64,000 bases of DNA, taken from OPU3-GD-OMZ sp964515235. Its GTDB lineage: Bacteria > Pseudomonadota > Gammaproteobacteria > Methylococcales > Methylomonadaceae. Location of the stretch: NCBI GenBank assembly GCA_964515235.1, contig CAZEVO010000002.1, forward strand, positions 21,051-85,050. Reading direction: 5' to 3'. A model generated the notes under the pieces. The model was given only the letters and a program-made list of their open reading frames with translations, was not told the origin of the DNA and did no database searches. Made by a program: the position numbers and the translations under genes. This document shows, in pieces, positions 34,525 through 43,159 of this stretch (position 1 is the stretch's first letter; each line of letters starts with the position of its first letter).

Positions 34525-35334
34525 ACCCCAATGCTCCAACCCCTCCAACTCGAAAGATGAAAACCCTGCTTTATAGCGGAGTTCTCTATTTAAAACTCCT
34601 CCCTTCGGCGCCCCTTTAAAACGCTGCCTTATAATCTTTAAATAACTCTCTTCATCATTAAGCCCACGCTCACTACAAATATACTTGAACCAAAAACTCC
34701 CTAATTTAACATGCCTCACTTCATCATCGAGAATACGTTGTAAAATTGCAGCACTCTTATTATCGTTCAAATGTTTGAATTTCTTAATCATTGGTGGCGT
34801 GACATCTAACCCTCTTGCCTCGAGGTATCGTGGTACAAATGCTAATCGCATTAACAAGTCATCTGCAGTATCCTCAGCAACTGACCACAAGCCGTTATGT
34901 GCCGGATAATCCCCATAGTCAACACTCATTGCCAACAAATGCTCCCTAATCATGACAAAATGCTCTGCCTCTTCAACAGCAACACTGAGCCAATCATGAT
35001 AAAATTTAAGTGGCAATCCTCGAAACCGATACAATAGGTCCCAAGCAAGATAAATAGCAACAAATTCAATATGAGCAATGGCATGGAAGAAAGCCTGAAC
35101 ACCTAATGGCGTATTCAATGACCGTTTGGGCATTTCTTGAGGTGGTAATAACAATGGTCGCCCTGGAAATTGTGCCTCCATAACGGATCGAAGAGAGCCA
35201 TTATCTTCAAAACTTAACCTACCACTCTTGAAAAGAACCTCTGCTTGCTTAGTACGCGCTAAAATAGACTCAACATCACCGTTGTATAAACAATTTTCCG
35301 CCATAATAAAAATGTTTTCTAAATCTGTCTTCAT
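34516..35334 (-). CDS. DUF455 family ferritin-like protein
   Basis: Predicted di-iron ferritin-like protein of unknown reaction. It has 272 residues. The iron-ligand pattern is visible in four helices: HIEFVAIYLAWD, EEAEHFVMIREHL, a middle helix, and DDEVRHVKLGSFWF (ExxH-type motifs). Its ATG at 35334 is one base away from the ATG of the divergent VanZ-like gene, and neither start has a ribosome-binding site that I can see. It converges on ispG. Confidence 0.85.
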   Translation of the reverse strand: MKTDLENIFIMAENCLYNGDVESILARTKQAEVLFKSGRLSFEDNGSLRSVMEAQFPGRPLLLPPQEMPKRSLNTPLGVQAFFHAIAHIEFVAIYLAWDLLYRFRGLPLKFYHDWLSVAVEEAEHFVMIREHLLAMSVDYGDYPAHNGLWSVAEDTADDLLMRLAFVPRYLEARGLDVTPPMIKKFKHLNDNKSAAILQRILDDEVRHVKLGSFWFKYICSERGLNDEESYLKIIRQRFKGAPKGGVLNRELRYKAGFSSFELEGLEHWGSG

Positions 35335-35335
35335 T

Positions 35336-35740
35336 ATGAAAAAACCGCTACATACTCTTAAACTTTTTATTCTGGCACCGACACGCTCACTACACCAGCT
35401 TTTTTTATTTTTGTATTGTTCCTTAGTTTTCTGGGTTTCTCATCAATCGAGCGTTCCATTACCAGATTCATTTCCTTATTTCGATAAAATAATTCACGCG
35501 ACAACTTATTTTGTCATGGCTTGTCTCGCTTACCGTTGTTTCCCCTATTTTTCTAAAAAAACGTGTTATCAGACCATCCTTTTTTGTCTGCTCTTTGGCG
35601 CCACTGATGAATGGCACCAATCCTTTATTGTCGGCCGGTTTACTGATCCTTATGACTGGGCTGCAGACGCCTTAGGCGCAACCATTGCCGTGCTCTTTTT
35701 ACAAAACTTAAAAATTAGAAACACTCCCAGTTCAAAGTAA
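35336..35740 (+). CDS. VanZ-like membrane protein
   Basis: Small polytopic protein of the VanZ family; the physiological role is unknown. The start at 35336 gives 134 residues, while an open frame reaches back to 35228 inside the opposite gene. Three to four membrane helices are visible. The family signature D-K-IIHATTYFVMACLAY is followed by GATDEWHQSFIVGR and DPYDWAADALGA. It is head-to-head with DUF455 and convergent with rpoS. Confidence 0.85.
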   Translation: MKKPLHTLKLFILAPTRSLHQLFLFLYCSLVFWVSHQSSVPLPDSFPYFDKIIHATTYFVMACLAYRCFPYFSKKTCYQTILFCLLFGATDEWHQSFIVGRFTDPYDWAADALGATIAVLFLQNLKIRNTPSSK

Positions 35741-35755
35741 CACAACAATCGCTCT

Positions 35756-36697
35756 TTAAAGAACCGCTTCACGAGTAAAACCGCTCTCACTTAAAATGTT
35801 ATTAAGTTTTTTTAGCCCATCTTTTTGAATTTGACGTATCCGCTCACGGGTAACCCCGTATTTATGAGATAACTCCTCTAGTGTTTTAGGACTATGCCCA
35901 CAGATTCCATAGCGTTCACAAATAATGTCTTGTTGACGGTCACTTAACTGGACCAACCAACCTGACAACATAGCTTCAATAGTAGAGTGATCTAATATTT
36001 CTGATGTAGAGAAACTTACCTCATCTGGAATCATTTCCAGAACTGATGTTTCAGTATCTTTACCAATTAAAGCATTAGCCGATGTGACTTTCTCTTTTAA
36101 TGCCATCGTTTTGATAACCTTATCAACTGGTTTTTTTGTTAACAAAGCAATCTCTTCCGCTTTAGGCTTACACTCAGAACTAACCTCTAGTTTCCTTTCT
36201 GCTTTAATACATGCATACAATTCTTTTTCCACATGTACTGGCAATCGAATGGTTCTTACCTGATGCATCAAGGCTTTTTCGATGCCTTCTTGAATCCACC
36301 ACACACCATAAGTCGAAAACCGAAAACCACGATGCGGATCAAACTTATCGACTGCACGGATTAAACCCAAATTACCCTCTTCAATAAGATCTAGAAAAGA
36401 TAACCCACGATTCAAATACCTTTTAGCTATTTTGACAACTAAGCGTAAATTACTTTCGATCATTATTGTTCGCGCTTTCTTGTCTCCAAGTAAAACTAGC
36501 TTGGCATAGTGTTGTTCTTCTTCAACTGTTAATAATTGATATTGCTTTAAATCGTTAAAATAGGCTGTTGTTGGATCGCCACTCTCTGCAGCATTCCTAT
36601 CCACAACTCGCGCTTCAACCTTTTCAGATTGACTAAAAACACACTCATTAAAACTGGATTCACTTGATACATTTGATACATTTAATCCTAAACTCAT
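35756..36697 (-). CDS. rpoS: RNA polymerase sigma factor RpoS
   Basis: Stationary-phase/general-stress sigma factor. The ATG at 36697 (MSLGLNVSNVSSES, 313 residues) follows AGAGGAG at good spacing; an open extension to 36745 runs through the leader. Region 1.2 DPTTAYFNDLKQYQLLT, region 2 NLRLVVKIAKRYLNRGLSFLDLI-like and STYGVWWIQEGIEKAL, and region 4 YGVTRERIRQIQKDGLKKL are intact. Upstream is an nlpD-type gene, the classical partner. The leader can hide the ribosome site (separate entries). Confidence 0.96.
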   Translation of the reverse strand: MSLGLNVSNVSSESSFNECVFSQSEKVEARVVDRNAAESGDPTTAYFNDLKQYQLLTVEEEQHYAKLVLLGDKKARTIMIESNLRLVVKIAKRYLNRGLSFLDLIEEGNLGLIRAVDKFDPHRGFRFSTYGVWWIQEGIEKALMHQVRTIRLPVHVEKELYACIKAERKLEVSSECKPKAEEIALLTKKPVDKVIKTMALKEKVTSANALIGKDTETSVLEMIPDEVSFSTSEILDHSTIEAMLSGWLVQLSDRQQDIICERYGICGHSPKTLEELSHKYGVTRERIRQIQKDGLKKLNNILSESGFTREAVL

Positions 36698-36702
36698 AAT
36701 CT

Positions 36703-36788
36703 TCTCCTCTAGGTGCAGAAAAGCAATGAGCAAAAAAAATGCCAATCCAGTAAAGGTTGATTCTACTTACACTGCTAGAGAGAGGAGA
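36703..36788 (-). promoter_or_regulatory. rpoS leader: ribosome-site sequestering stem
   Basis: On the minus strand TCTCCTCT (36788-36781) is exactly complementary to AGAGGAGA (36710-36703), the ribosome-binding site of rpoS, with a 70-base loop. A second register pairs CTCTAG with CTAGAG. This is the layout of the self-inhibitory E. coli rpoS leader, which small RNAs open. No sRNA is identified here. Confidence 0.5.
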
Positions 36789-36791
36789 GAT

Positions 36792-36831
36792 AAAAAAAAT
36801 TGCAAATCAATAAACTTTTGCAATTTGCAAT
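36792..36831 (-). terminator. Terminator-like hairpin in the nlpD-rpoS gap
   Basis: On the minus strand a perfect 9-bp stem (ATTGCAAAT / ATTTGCAAT, 15-base loop) followed by eight T. It lies about 120 bases after the nlpD stop and 95 before the rpoS ATG. It could end the dnaJ-nlpD transcript or attenuate an rpoS transcript that starts inside nlpD. Confidence 0.6.
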
Positions 36832-36952
36832 GCTCAAATCCTGATAACCTAAAAAGAAAAACCACGCTACTTTAATATGACTTGGCAGTCGGTTATCGAG
36901 TATAAACAATAAAAACATCATGACTCAGGTCATACACCCAAACTATGAACAA

Positions 36953-37714
36953 TCATTTGCTCTTCGGTAAATAATGAGTGGGATTAACAGACTTACCATC
37001 TTTCCTAATTTCGAAATGGAGAACGAAATGATTATCATTATTTCGACCCACCTCAGCTATCTTCTGACCTTGCTTAATAGCTTGCCCTTCTTGAACAAAC
37101 AGGCGTCGATTATTAGCATAGGCACTTAAAAACTGTTCATTATGTTTGATGATAATCAGGTTTCCATAACCTTTCAAACCATCACCGCTATAGACTACAG
37201 TTCCATCGGCTACCGCAACAATCTCCTGACCTGACCTGCCGGCAATATCAATACCTTTCAACCCCGTTTTCCTAAACGACTTGAGCAACCGGCCATTCAA
37301 AGGCCACTGCCACCTGACTCTTCCTTTAAAAGCTTTTGTCACACCTAAATTTTTTCTCTTAACAAGCCCTGTTCTTTTGCCTTTACGTGGTCTTTTCTTC
37401 TTAGAGGAAAATGGTTTCGTTTGACTTGCTGGTTTAAAAAGCTTTATTTTCTGACCGACCAAAAGCTTATAAGGCGGTGAAAGATTATTCCAACGTGCTA
37501 ATTGATGATAACTATGACCCGAACGAAACCCTACAGAAAACAAGGTATCTCCCGGCTGAACCCTATAAAAACGAACTGTTTCGCTTAAACTTGTACCATA
37601 CGACCGAACTGGTGCAAAATTATACTTTTGTGAACAACCCGAAAGCACAAATATTAATAAAACAACGAGCAGTCCTTTGGAATTCTTTAACTTGGCTAAA
37701 ATAGTCATTGTCAT
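36953..37714 (-). CDS. nlpD: NlpD-like LysM/M23 lipoprotein
   Basis: Periplasmic activator of cell-division amidase AmiC. It has 253 residues. A lipoprotein signal ends VLSGC near residue 27. A LysM domain (YRVQPGDTLFSVGFRSG, about 50-93) is followed by a basic linker and a LytM/M23 domain. In the latter the zinc ligands are lost (SAYANN where active enzymes have a histidine), as in E. coli NlpD, so it should not cut peptidoglycan. Four-base overlap with the upstream DnaJ-like gene. Confidence 0.93.
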   Translation of the reverse strand: MTMTILAKLKNSKGLLVVLLIFVLSGCSQKYNFAPVRSYGTSLSETVRFYRVQPGDTLFSVGFRSGHSYHQLARWNNLSPPYKLLVGQKIKLFKPASQTKPFSSKKKRPRKGKRTGLVKRKNLGVTKAFKGRVRWQWPLNGRLLKSFRKTGLKGIDIAGRSGQEIVAVADGTVVYSGDGLKGYGNLIIIKHNEQFLSAYANNRRLFVQEGQAIKQGQKIAEVGRNNDNHFVLHFEIRKDGKSVNPTHYLPKSK

Positions 37715-38205
37715 TTGTTTAAAAGCACTGATTTAGCCGTATTCAATTGGGCTGCTAAAAAATCAGACCCCCCCTTATCCGGATGAACTCTAATCATTAA
37801 TCGTTTATGTGACTGAATAATATCCTTCTCAGTACACCCAGGCTTTAATCCCAAAATCTGATACGCCTGCGTCACGGTCATACTGTTAGAATTATTGCTC
37901 GGAGTTTTTTCATCTGCTCGTCCCTGCCTTGATGCAGCAAACATAAACCAAATTCTTTGTAAAATCGGCGCATAACGCAAAAAAGCAGGTAATAACCGAC
38001 CTAGAAAAGCAAAAAAAATACCTAACACGCCTAAAAGCCAATTCAATTTTCCTAACATAACTAAAACAACAAAGATCCCTATCAATACAAACCATCCCAG
38101 TTTTCTGAGTAGCATTGCTATCTTCTCTGGTGGCTGACGGCGCACCCAGCGAAGAGAAAAAAGCAATAAAAAGATCAATATTAAAACAACATAAAGTCGT
38201 ATCAA
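37711..38205 (-). CDS. Membrane-anchored DnaJ-domain protein (TIM14-like)
   Basis: Type III J-protein that would recruit and stimulate DnaK at the inner membrane; the client is unknown. It has 164 residues. Membrane helices lie at about 2-18, 37-52 and 56-76. A linker is followed by a C-terminal J domain (about 110-164) with QAYQILGLKPGCTEKDI and the HPD motif in MIRVHPDKGG. It occupies the position where surE-pcm normally precede nlpD-rpoS. Confidence 0.88.
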   Translation of the reverse strand: MIRLYVVLILIFLLLFSLRWVRRQPPEKIAMLLRKLGWFVLIGIFVVLVMLGKLNWLLGVLGIFFAFLGRLLPAFLRYAPILQRIWFMFAASRQGRADEKTPSNNSNSMTVTQAYQILGLKPGCTEKDIIQSHKRLMIRVHPDKGGSDFLAAQLNTAKSVLLNK

Positions 38206-38253
38206 ACTAATGCCACCTCATTAAACATAAAATCAAAAAATTTTAAAAACCCG

Positions 38254-38334
38254 TTTAGTATAAACCTAAAATCATTTTCTTATTATTTCAGGTTTCTATA
38301 CTGGCTATAATAGTGACTGATTTTATATACTAAA
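38254..38334. repeat. Inverted repeat around the mobB promoter region
   Basis: TTTAGTATA (38254-38262) and its exact complement TATACTAAA (38326-38334) flank a TATAAT box at 38306-38311 in the 173-base divergent gap between the DnaJ-like gene and mobB. The DNA is AT-rich and the arms are 63 bases apart, so it may be chance; a looped operator is the alternative. Confidence 0.25.
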
Positions 38335-38378
38335 ATAAGATTTAGAACATCTTTTATTTTGATTTTAACAAAGAACCT

Positions 38379-38909
38379 ATGGGAAACATTGACACACCCT
38401 TAGTCGGCTTTGCGGCATACAGCGGCTCTGGAAAAACGACTTTATTAACACAGTTAATCCCCCTTTTTAAAATAAAGGGTCTCCGCATCGCCGTGATTAA
38501 ACACAGCCATCACCTTTTTGATATTGATCAGCCAGGAAAAGATAGCTATCAATTTCGTTCGGCAGGCTCGGATACTGTCTTGTTAGCTTCCAAAAGACGC
38601 CGTGCTATCATGACCGAATTCGCCGTTGAAAAAGAACCACGCTTAATTGACCAACTTGCCCATTTAAATCTAATAGACATTGATTTAGTTTTAGTTGAAG
38701 GCTTTAAAGCAGAACGCTTCCCAAAAATAGAAATTCATCGGCCAGAACATGGCAAACCACTTTTATACCCCAATGACTCTTCTATCTTAGCTGTCGCCAG
38801 CAATAGCAAACTTACTCTCCCCCAACACCTAAAATTGCTTGACTTAAATAATCCACCGGTCATTGCCGACTTTATTTTAGAATCCTTTTTAAAAATATCC
38901 CATGACTAA
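38379..38909 (+). CDS. mobB: Molybdopterin-guanine dinucleotide biosynthesis adapter MobB
   Basis: GTP-binding helper of MobA in the final steps of molybdenum-cofactor synthesis. It has 176 residues. The Walker A motif is AAYSGSGKTTLLTQL near residue 16, followed by IKHSHHLFDIDQPGKDS, a family signature, and LVEGFKAERFPKIEIHR. It overlaps moeA by 8 bases, so the two are one operon. mobA itself is not in the window. Confidence 0.95.
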   Translation: MGNIDTPLVGFAAYSGSGKTTLLTQLIPLFKIKGLRIAVIKHSHHLFDIDQPGKDSYQFRSAGSDTVLLASKRRRAIMTEFAVEKEPRLIDQLAHLNLIDIDLVLVEGFKAERFPKIEIHRPEHGKPLLYPNDSSILAVASNSKLTLPQHLKLLDLNNPPVIADFILESFLKISHD

Positions 38910-40152
38910 CCTTTGTGATACAAAGGCTAAAAGCCTTCTCCCTATTGAACAAGCCAACGCTAAAATCAGAAATCAACTTAAAGCTATCGATGGCCATGAA
39001 ACATTATCACTACATACTGCCTTAGGCCGGGTACTTCAACAGCCAGTTTTTGCACAGTATAATTATCCTTTTAACAACGTCTCATCAATGGATGGCTATG
39101 CCCTGAATAGCCTCGGGATCAACCCTAACCAGTCTTTCCAATTAATCTGTTGTGGAACCTCATGGGCTGGAAAACCTTACCCAAAAACATTATTACCCGG
39201 CCAATGCACCCGAATTTTCACTGGTGCTGTTTTACCCCAAGGCGCAGACTCAATCATTATTCAGGAACTTGTTTTTGTGCAAGATACCACAATAACTTTT
39301 CCTGCTAACCCTACTTTCTATGAAAATATTCGATATTCAGGCGAGGACTACAAAAAAGGTGACTTATTACTACCCGCACACAAAAAATTAACCGCTGTTG
39401 ATCTCGGTTTTCTAGCTTCAGCAGGCGTCTATGAAGTCTCTGTTTATCGTCAGGTAAATATTGCTTTTTTATCAACAGGTGATGAACTAACCACTGTTGG
39501 CCAACCGCTTGACAGCGGAAAAATTTTCGATAGTAATCGTCACGCCTTAAATGGACTTTTAAATGACCCCTGCTACAACTGCACCGATCTGGGTCGATAC
39601 CCCGACCATTACGAATTATTAAGAAAAACATTACAAGATGCGACCAACCAATACGACATTTTAATTACAACCGGCGGTGCCTCGGTCGGAGAGGCTGACT
39701 TCATCAAAGACATCATGGATGAAATTGGGCAAATAGATTTCTGGAAAATTGCTATGAAGCCCGGAAAACCACTGGCTTTTGGTTGTCTCAACGCCACCTT
39801 GTTCTTCGGCTTGCCTGGAAACCCTGTTTCAGTTATTGCCACTTTCCAACAAATCGTAGAACCCGCAATAAAACAACTCTCCGGCCTCCGCCCTACAAAG
39901 CGACTGCAACTCAAGGCTCAATGCTTAAGCCCCCTAAAAAAAATACCCGGTCGCAGAGACTTTCAGCGCGGCATTCTTAAACAAAACAGCAATGGCGATC
40001 TCACAGTTATTTCATCAGGCCAACAAGGCTCTCATATTTTAAGTAGCACCAGTGAGGCCAATTGTTATATCGTTTTAGACGAACAAAGCCAATCATTACC
40101 TGCTGGAAAATGGGTCACTGTCGAACCCTTTGACTGCTTTATTTCAGAATAG
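38902..40152 (+). CDS. moeA: Molybdopterin molybdenumtransferase MoeA
   Basis: Inserts molybdate into adenylylated molybdopterin. It has 416 residues. Motifs: NVSSMDGYALNS near residue 60, IFTGAVLPQGADSIIIQE, LSTGDELTTVG, TTGGASVGEADFIKD and KPGKPLAFG followed by GLPGNPVS. It is complete. It overlaps mobB and converges on the rhodanese gene with a single base between the stop codons. Confidence 0.97.
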   Translation: MTNLCDTKAKSLLPIEQANAKIRNQLKAIDGHETLSLHTALGRVLQQPVFAQYNYPFNNVSSMDGYALNSLGINPNQSFQLICCGTSWAGKPYPKTLLPGQCTRIFTGAVLPQGADSIIIQELVFVQDTTITFPANPTFYENIRYSGEDYKKGDLLLPAHKKLTAVDLGFLASAGVYEVSVYRQVNIAFLSTGDELTTVGQPLDSGKIFDSNRHALNGLLNDPCYNCTDLGRYPDHYELLRKTLQDATNQYDILITTGGASVGEADFIKDIMDEIGQIDFWKIAMKPGKPLAFGCLNATLFFGLPGNPVSVIATFQQIVEPAIKQLSGLRPTKRLQLKAQCLSPLKKIPGRRDFQRGILKQNSNGDLTVISSGQQGSHILSSTSEANCYIVLDEQSQSLPAGKWVTVEPFDCFISE

Positions 40153-40153
40153 G

Positions 40154-40483
40154 CTAATAGCGAGGTACTGATTGATCACACTCACAAGACCACGCATCAA
40201 TACCACCAGACAAATTAAAAACACTTGAAAATCCACAGTGTTCCAAATATTGTGCAACTTGTTGACTTCGTACACCATGGTGACACATCACAATAATATT
40301 CTGCTCTTTATCAAGTTCTGTATATCGCTCAGGTATTTGATGCATTGGGATATGAATACTGCCTTCGATCCTTGCTATTGCCAACTCACTTAATTCTCTA
40401 ACATCCAAAACCATACAACCAACAAATTGACCTGCCTGCTTTTTTTCTTTTAATTGTTTGACCGAACAAGAATGTATTGTCAT
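40154..40483 (-). CDS. Single-domain rhodanese-like protein
   Basis: Probable sulfurtransferase. It has 109 residues and one rhodanese domain with VLDVRELSELAIARIEGSIH and the active-site loop MCHHGVRS carrying the catalytic cysteine. It is 9 bases after the aminotransferase gene. The physiological sulfur donor and acceptor cannot be told from the sequence. Confidence 0.92.
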   Translation of the reverse strand: MTIHSCSVKQLKEKKQAGQFVGCMVLDVRELSELAIARIEGSIHIPMHQIPERYTELDKEQNIIVMCHHGVRSQQVAQYLEHCGFSSVFNLSGGIDAWSCECDQSVPRY

Positions 40484-40492
40484 CGTTTCAAC

Positions 40493-41659
40493 TCACTTAT
40501 TTTCCAAAAATCTTTCAATTCGCAATATTGCCTCACTTAAATGCTCCATATCACTAGTATACGAAAAACGCACAAATGATCCGGCATTTTTGTCACCAAA
40601 ATCACACCCAGGCGTAATTGCCACACCTTCAGTTTCCAGTAACGTCTGGACAAACTCAAAACTGTTATCTGTAAAAGTGCTGCAATCAGCGTAAAGATAA
40701 AAAGCCCCTTGAGGACGACACATAATAACAAAACCCAATCGTATCAGTTGCTCATACAAAAAATCCCCACGCCGTTGAAACTCAACACGTCTCGATTCTA
40801 AAATCGTCATGGTTTCATTATCAAATGCTGCCAAGGCCGCATATTGGGAGTGTGATGCCGCCGCTATAAATAAATTTTGGGCTAATTTCTCGGCTTCGTG
40901 ATAAAAACAAGTCGGCACAATCAACCAACCAACACGCCAACCAGTCATCCCAAAATATTTAGAAAAACTATTAATCACAAAAGCATCATCACTATAACTT
41001 AATGCTGTTTGTGCCTCTCCCTGGTAAACAAGTCCATGATAAATTTCATCTGAATAAAAATACCCTTTATTTTTTTCCGTTGTTTCAATACATTCATTCA
41101 ATACCTGCTTTGATATTAACGTTCCCGTTGGGTTACTGGGTGATGCAACTAAAACGCCTCGCGTGCTTTGTCGCCAATTCTGATCAATTAATTGAGCCGT
41201 TAATTGGAAGTTTGTTTCGCCACCTACCGGAATTAACTGAGCCTGAGCATCTAAGAAAGCAAGAAAATTACGATTACAAGGGTAACAAGGATCAGCCAAC
41301 AACAAACTCTGTTTCGAATTCAAACTCACAGCCAACGCCAACAACAACGCTCCCGATGCTCCCGGCGTCACTAAAACTCGTTCAGACGCCACACTAACCC
41401 CATAACGCTGCTGATAAAAAAAAGCAATCCGTTCTCGTAATTCAGGTAATCCTGCAGCCGGAGTATATTTAACGTCACCTTGACTGATTGCATTCATTCC
41501 GGCATGAACAATCGGTTCCGGTGTGGGAAAATCAGGCTCTCCTACTTCCATGTGAATAATATTTCGCCCTTGCTTTTCAAGTTCCTTAGCACGTTCTAAT
41601 AAGGCCATCACATGAAACGGCGAAATTTTTTTCATTTTGTCAGAAACAAATAGAGTCAA
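40493..41659 (-). CDS. PLP-dependent class I/II aminotransferase
   Basis: Fold-type I aminotransferase of the AspC-like family; the substrate is not clear. It has 388 residues. HMEVGEPDFPTPEP lies near residue 37, SPSNPTGT in the middle, and the PLP-binding lysine is in NSFSKYFGMTGWRVGW. A TTG at 41659 is preferred because GGAGG lies just upstream and the N-terminus then has the family length (about 14 residues before PFHVM). The alternative ATG is at residue 9. Operon with the rhodanese gene. Confidence 0.93.
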   Translation of the reverse strand: MTLFVSDKMKKISPFHVMALLERAKELEKQGRNIIHMEVGEPDFPTPEPIVHAGMNAISQGDVKYTPAAGLPELRERIAFFYQQRYGVSVASERVLVTPGASGALLLALAVSLNSKQSLLLADPCYPCNRNFLAFLDAQAQLIPVGGETNFQLTAQLIDQNWRQSTRGVLVASPSNPTGTLISKQVLNECIETTEKNKGYFYSDEIYHGLVYQGEAQTALSYSDDAFVINSFSKYFGMTGWRVGWLIVPTCFYHEAEKLAQNLFIAAASHSQYAALAAFDNETMTILESRRVEFQRRGDFLYEQLIRLGFVIMCRPQGAFYLYADCSTFTDNSFEFVQTLLETEGVAITPGCDFGDKNAGSFVRFSYTSDMEHLSEAILRIERFLENK

Positions 41660-41782
41660 AGCACCTCCTAAATAAAAAACAACTAATTACCTTATAAAAC
41701 TACTGTATTTCTTGCTAAGATGATATCTTTCTGGTAAAAAAGTCGCGATTTTATTTTTTTGTGTATGTGGAGTTAACTGACA

Positions 41783-42208
41783 ATGGATATCGACAACCAA
41801 CCATTAAACAAAGTGGAACCCTATCAGGGCTCTGCAGATGAAGATTATATGTGTGAATCTCAGCAAGCTCATTTTCGTCACCTTTTGACAAACTGGAAAA
41901 ACGAACTGATGTCAGAGGTTGATAGAACAGTCCATCATATGCAAGATGATGCCGCCAATTTTCCGGACCCTAACGATAGAGCTACTCAAGAAACAGAATT
42001 CAGTCTAGAACTCAGAACGCGTGACAGAGAACGTAAACTCATCAAAAAAATCGAAGAAGCACTAAGCACCCTAGAAAATGGCGACTATGGCTTTTGCGAA
42101 TCTTGCGGTATTGATATTGGAATTCGCCGTTTAGAAGCACGACCAACGGCTACACTTTGCATTGACTGCAAAACTTTAGAAGAAATCCGCGAAAAACAAA
42201 TGGGCTAA
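41783..42208 (+). CDS. dksA: RNA polymerase-binding transcription factor DksA
   Basis: Acts with ppGpp on RNA polymerase, notably to turn down stable-RNA promoters. It has 141 residues. The coiled-coil carries the tip residues DPNDRATQETE (the functional Asp/Ala region), and the four-cysteine zinc finger is CESCG...CIDCK. The TAA stop is followed in the same frame by gluQ without a normal start codon. Confidence 0.97.
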   Translation: MDIDNQPLNKVEPYQGSADEDYMCESQQAHFRHLLTNWKNELMSEVDRTVHHMQDDAANFPDPNDRATQETEFSLELRTRDRERKLIKKIEEALSTLENGDYGFCESCGIDIGIRRLEARPTATLCIDCKTLEEIREKQMG

Positions 42209-42220
42209 CCCTCAGTTACT

Positions 42221-43120
42221 CTGTCCACAAACACCCCCTATATTGGGAGATTTGCACCCTCCCCAACCGGACCTCTACATCTCGGCTCACTATTCACTGC
42301 CTTAGCGAGTTTTCTTCAGGCACGTCAAAATCAGGGCCATTGGTTATTACGAATAGATGACCTGGATAGCCCTAGGCTGGCTCCCGGCGCTATTGAAAAC
42401 ATTTTAACTACACTCGACGCCTATGGGTTACATTGGGATGGTGAAATTGCCTTCGAGTCTGAATGGATAGCTCATTATCAAAATGCTATTGATCTACTCA
42501 CTAAGAAAAACCTCATATACTCTTGCACCTGTTCGCGCAAACAGCTAGCTAGATATCGTTTAAAACAACCCGAAATGACAACTTACCCAGGTTTTTGCCG
42601 TACGCGTCATCACTCACCAATATTACCTCATTCTCTACGCATCAAAACACCCGATCAGAACATTTCTGTCTCTGACTTGTTACAAGGTCTACACGAACAA
42701 AAAATCCATCAAGAAATTGGTGACTTTATTATTAAACGCCGTGACGATATTTTTAGCTACCAATTATCTGTCGTCGTTTCAGACCATCTTCAAAAGATTA
42801 CCGAAATCGTCCGTGGTATTGATTTATTAGATTCATCTCCTCGACAAATTTTCTTACAGCAAAAATTAGGATTTGCAACACCACGCTACCAACATGTACC
42901 CATTATTGTTGACTCTCAGGGCGCTAAACTCAGCAAACAAGCCTTTGCAAATCCCGTTCACACAAATAACAAAAGTCGGACACTTTTTTATTTATTAACT
43001 CAATTACAACAAAACCCACCTCGTCATTTAATATCAGCATCGGTCAACGAACTTCTTGACTGGGCAATCAGTTCTTGGGATATTAGACGTTTGAAAGAGA
43101 TATCAACGATCAATGTTTAA
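42221..43120 (+). CDS. gluQ: Glutamyl-Q tRNA(Asp) synthetase, non-AUG start
   Basis: Attaches glutamate to queuosine in tRNA(Asp). The conserved N-terminus YIGRFAPSPTGPLHLGS is followed by the zinc residues C-T-C, Y and C (YSCTCSRKQ, YPGFCR) and the KMSKS-equivalent GAKLSKQAF. The frame is open from the dksA stop at 42208, but the first ATG (42575) is far inside the catalytic domain. CTG at 42221 would give STNTPYIGRFAPSP after the initiator and 299 residues, matching the family. No clear ribosome site precedes it. Confidence 0.88.
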   Translation: MSTNTPYIGRFAPSPTGPLHLGSLFTALASFLQARQNQGHWLLRIDDLDSPRLAPGAIENILTTLDAYGLHWDGEIAFESEWIAHYQNAIDLLTKKNLIYSCTCSRKQLARYRLKQPEMTTYPGFCRTRHHSPILPHSLRIKTPDQNISVSDLLQGLHEQKIHQEIGDFIIKRRDDIFSYQLSVVVSDHLQKITEIVRGIDLLDSSPRQIFLQQKLGFATPRYQHVPIIVDSQGAKLSKQAFANPVHTNNKSRTLFYLLTQLQQNPPRHLISASVNELLDWAISSWDIRRLKEISTINV

Positions 43121-43159
43121 ACAAAACAACCGTTAAATCACTTTAAGGTCTGTCGACTT

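Noticed and set aside
39783..39980. Overlapping frame inside moeA
   Set aside because: Shadow frame; moeA is complete and conserved across this stretch.
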